A stretch of DNA of 64,000 nucleotides from an uncultured Lachnospiraceae bacterium (lineage in GTDB: Bacteria > Bacillota > Clostridia > Lachnospirales > Lachnospiraceae): the NCBI GenBank assembly GCA_951802115.1, contig CATOPL010000018.1, forward strand, positions 1 through 64,000, given 5' to 3'. A program made the translations under genes and the position numbers. Positions 63,612-64,000 of the stretch are shown in pieces; positions within the stretch are counted from its first letter, which is position 1, and each line of letters starts with the position of its first letter. The notes below the pieces were generated by a model, which did no database searches, was not told the origin of the DNA, and was given only the letters and a program-made list of their open reading frames with translations.

Positions 63612-64000
63612 CTATTGCCTTTTCCTCCGGAAAAACAGCTGCCATCCTGCTCCCCACAGAAACAGCAGGACAATCACAGTACTGCAGAACCATGTTCTAT
63701 TCATAAAAAATTGTATCAGTATATTCGGCGTAAGCAGAAAATTCAGTTTTTCCAGCTCTGTTTTGTTGCCTGCCGCATCAGTAGCCGTCACCCCGATTGT
63801 CTGCCAGTGAGCGGAGCTTTCCGCCATCAGAATAATCCTGCCGTTTTTTTCCTGCACTTCTGAAGCATGATAGGTCGATCTGACGCCATTAATATCTACT
63901 TTTACTTCCGATACCCTGACATTATCCTGGATATCCAGTGTAATCTCCTTGCTTCTGTCCCGGTACAGACCGCCGTCCTCAAGCCCGGACAGCAGAATGC
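63612..64000 (-). CDS. Ig-like surface protein, C-terminal part (5' end outside window)
   Basis: The frame is open from the right edge to a stop at 63612, giving the last about 128 residues of a longer protein. It shows an Ig-like/FN3-type end (ITLDIQDNVRVSEV, WQTIGVTATDAAGNKTEL) followed by a membrane helix at the C-terminus (CSTVIVLLFLWGAGWQLFF) and a basic RRKRQ tail. There is no LPXTG, so it is anchored by the helix alone. An internal GTG at 63857 could mimic a start but has no ribosome binding site. Nothing can be said about the N-terminal domains. Confidence 0.7.
   Translation of the reverse strand, partial: ILLSGLEDGGLYRDRSKEITLDIQDNVRVSEVKVDINGVRSTYHASEVQEKNGRIILMAESSAHWQTIGVTATDAAGNKTELEKLNFLLTPNILIQFFMNRTWFCSTVIVLLFLWGAGWQLFFRRKRQ

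Overview
The window looks like a chromosomal segment from a spore-forming Clostridia, most probably Lachnospiraceae. This is a judgement from gene content and protein style, not a database match. Pointers are the plsX-acpP-rnc-smc-ftsY block, paired B12-binding and TIGR03936-type radical SAM proteins beside an RNase E/G gene, a two-gene NfnAB-type oxidoreductase, PduL next to acetate kinase, a SpoVAF/GerA-family protein, and YesM/YesN two-component systems. Most genes are on the minus strand with strong AGGAGG-type ribosome binding sites and many ATGA/TAATG overlaps. No tRNA, rRNA or CRISPR array was seen.

Layout. 0-3.1 kb is a gene graveyard: a 3'-truncated GH94 cellobiose phosphorylase, the 3' part of a GH78 rhamnosidase and the 3' part of a YesN-type regulator meet at deletion-like joints. 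3.2-7.6 kb carries an ABC-class ATPase and, convergent to it, a MotA/ExbB plus MotB/OmpA ion-motor pair with a LysM membrane protein. 7.8-10.5 kb is an alanine dehydrogenase-like gene with an NhaC-family transporter. 10.5-16.8 kb is a probable operon rlmH - membrane protein - two radical SAM-related genes - RNase E/G - prp. 17.0-24.6 kb holds zinc-ribbon membrane proteins, nfnAB, ftsK, an unusual HPr and thioredoxin. 24.8-27.8 kb is amino-acid metabolism (homoserine dehydrogenase, a C_GCAxxG protein, threonine ammonia-lyase). 27.8-34.6 kb is the ftsY-smc-rnc-acpP-plsX block. 34.7-41.2 kb holds a glucose-type PTS (EIIA, EIIC without EIIB, full EIICB) and a divergent two-component system, lying between plsX and rpmF. 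41.3-43.8 kb is rpmF-ackA-pduL with three exact-period 106-bp repeats between pduL and ackA. 43.9-47.8 kb is a lactonase and a short tetrapyrrole cluster (hemL, hemB, met8-like). 47.9-49.1 kb is a second decayed region (element end, broken dehydrogenase, broken serine recombinase). 49.1-53.7 kb is a complete polyamine ABC transporter potABCD with its XRE-cupin regulator and two operator-like dyads. 53.9-63.5 kb has spoVAF, a HAD phosphatase, ppk-ppx, dut, nrdG, an N-terminally shortened CinA, pgsA and rimO. The right edge cuts an Ig-like, C-terminally anchored surface protein.

How it fits together. PduL and AckA would make acetate and ATP from acetyl-CoA; NfnAB would balance NADH, NADPH and ferredoxin; PotABCD imports polyamines; Ppk/Ppx handle polyphosphate. 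The PTS genes and the short-loop YesM/YesN pair probably form one sugar-responsive unit.

Most worth a second look: the stand-alone MotAB-like pair with its long coiled-coil rod and LysM neighbour; the EIIC lacking EIIB beside a histidine kinase that has no sensor domain; the 106-bp tandem repeats; a 230-bp palindromic element and its solo end 9.6 kb away; a three-copy GGAGCGTGTTTGA intergenic repeat; and several clean deletion scars.
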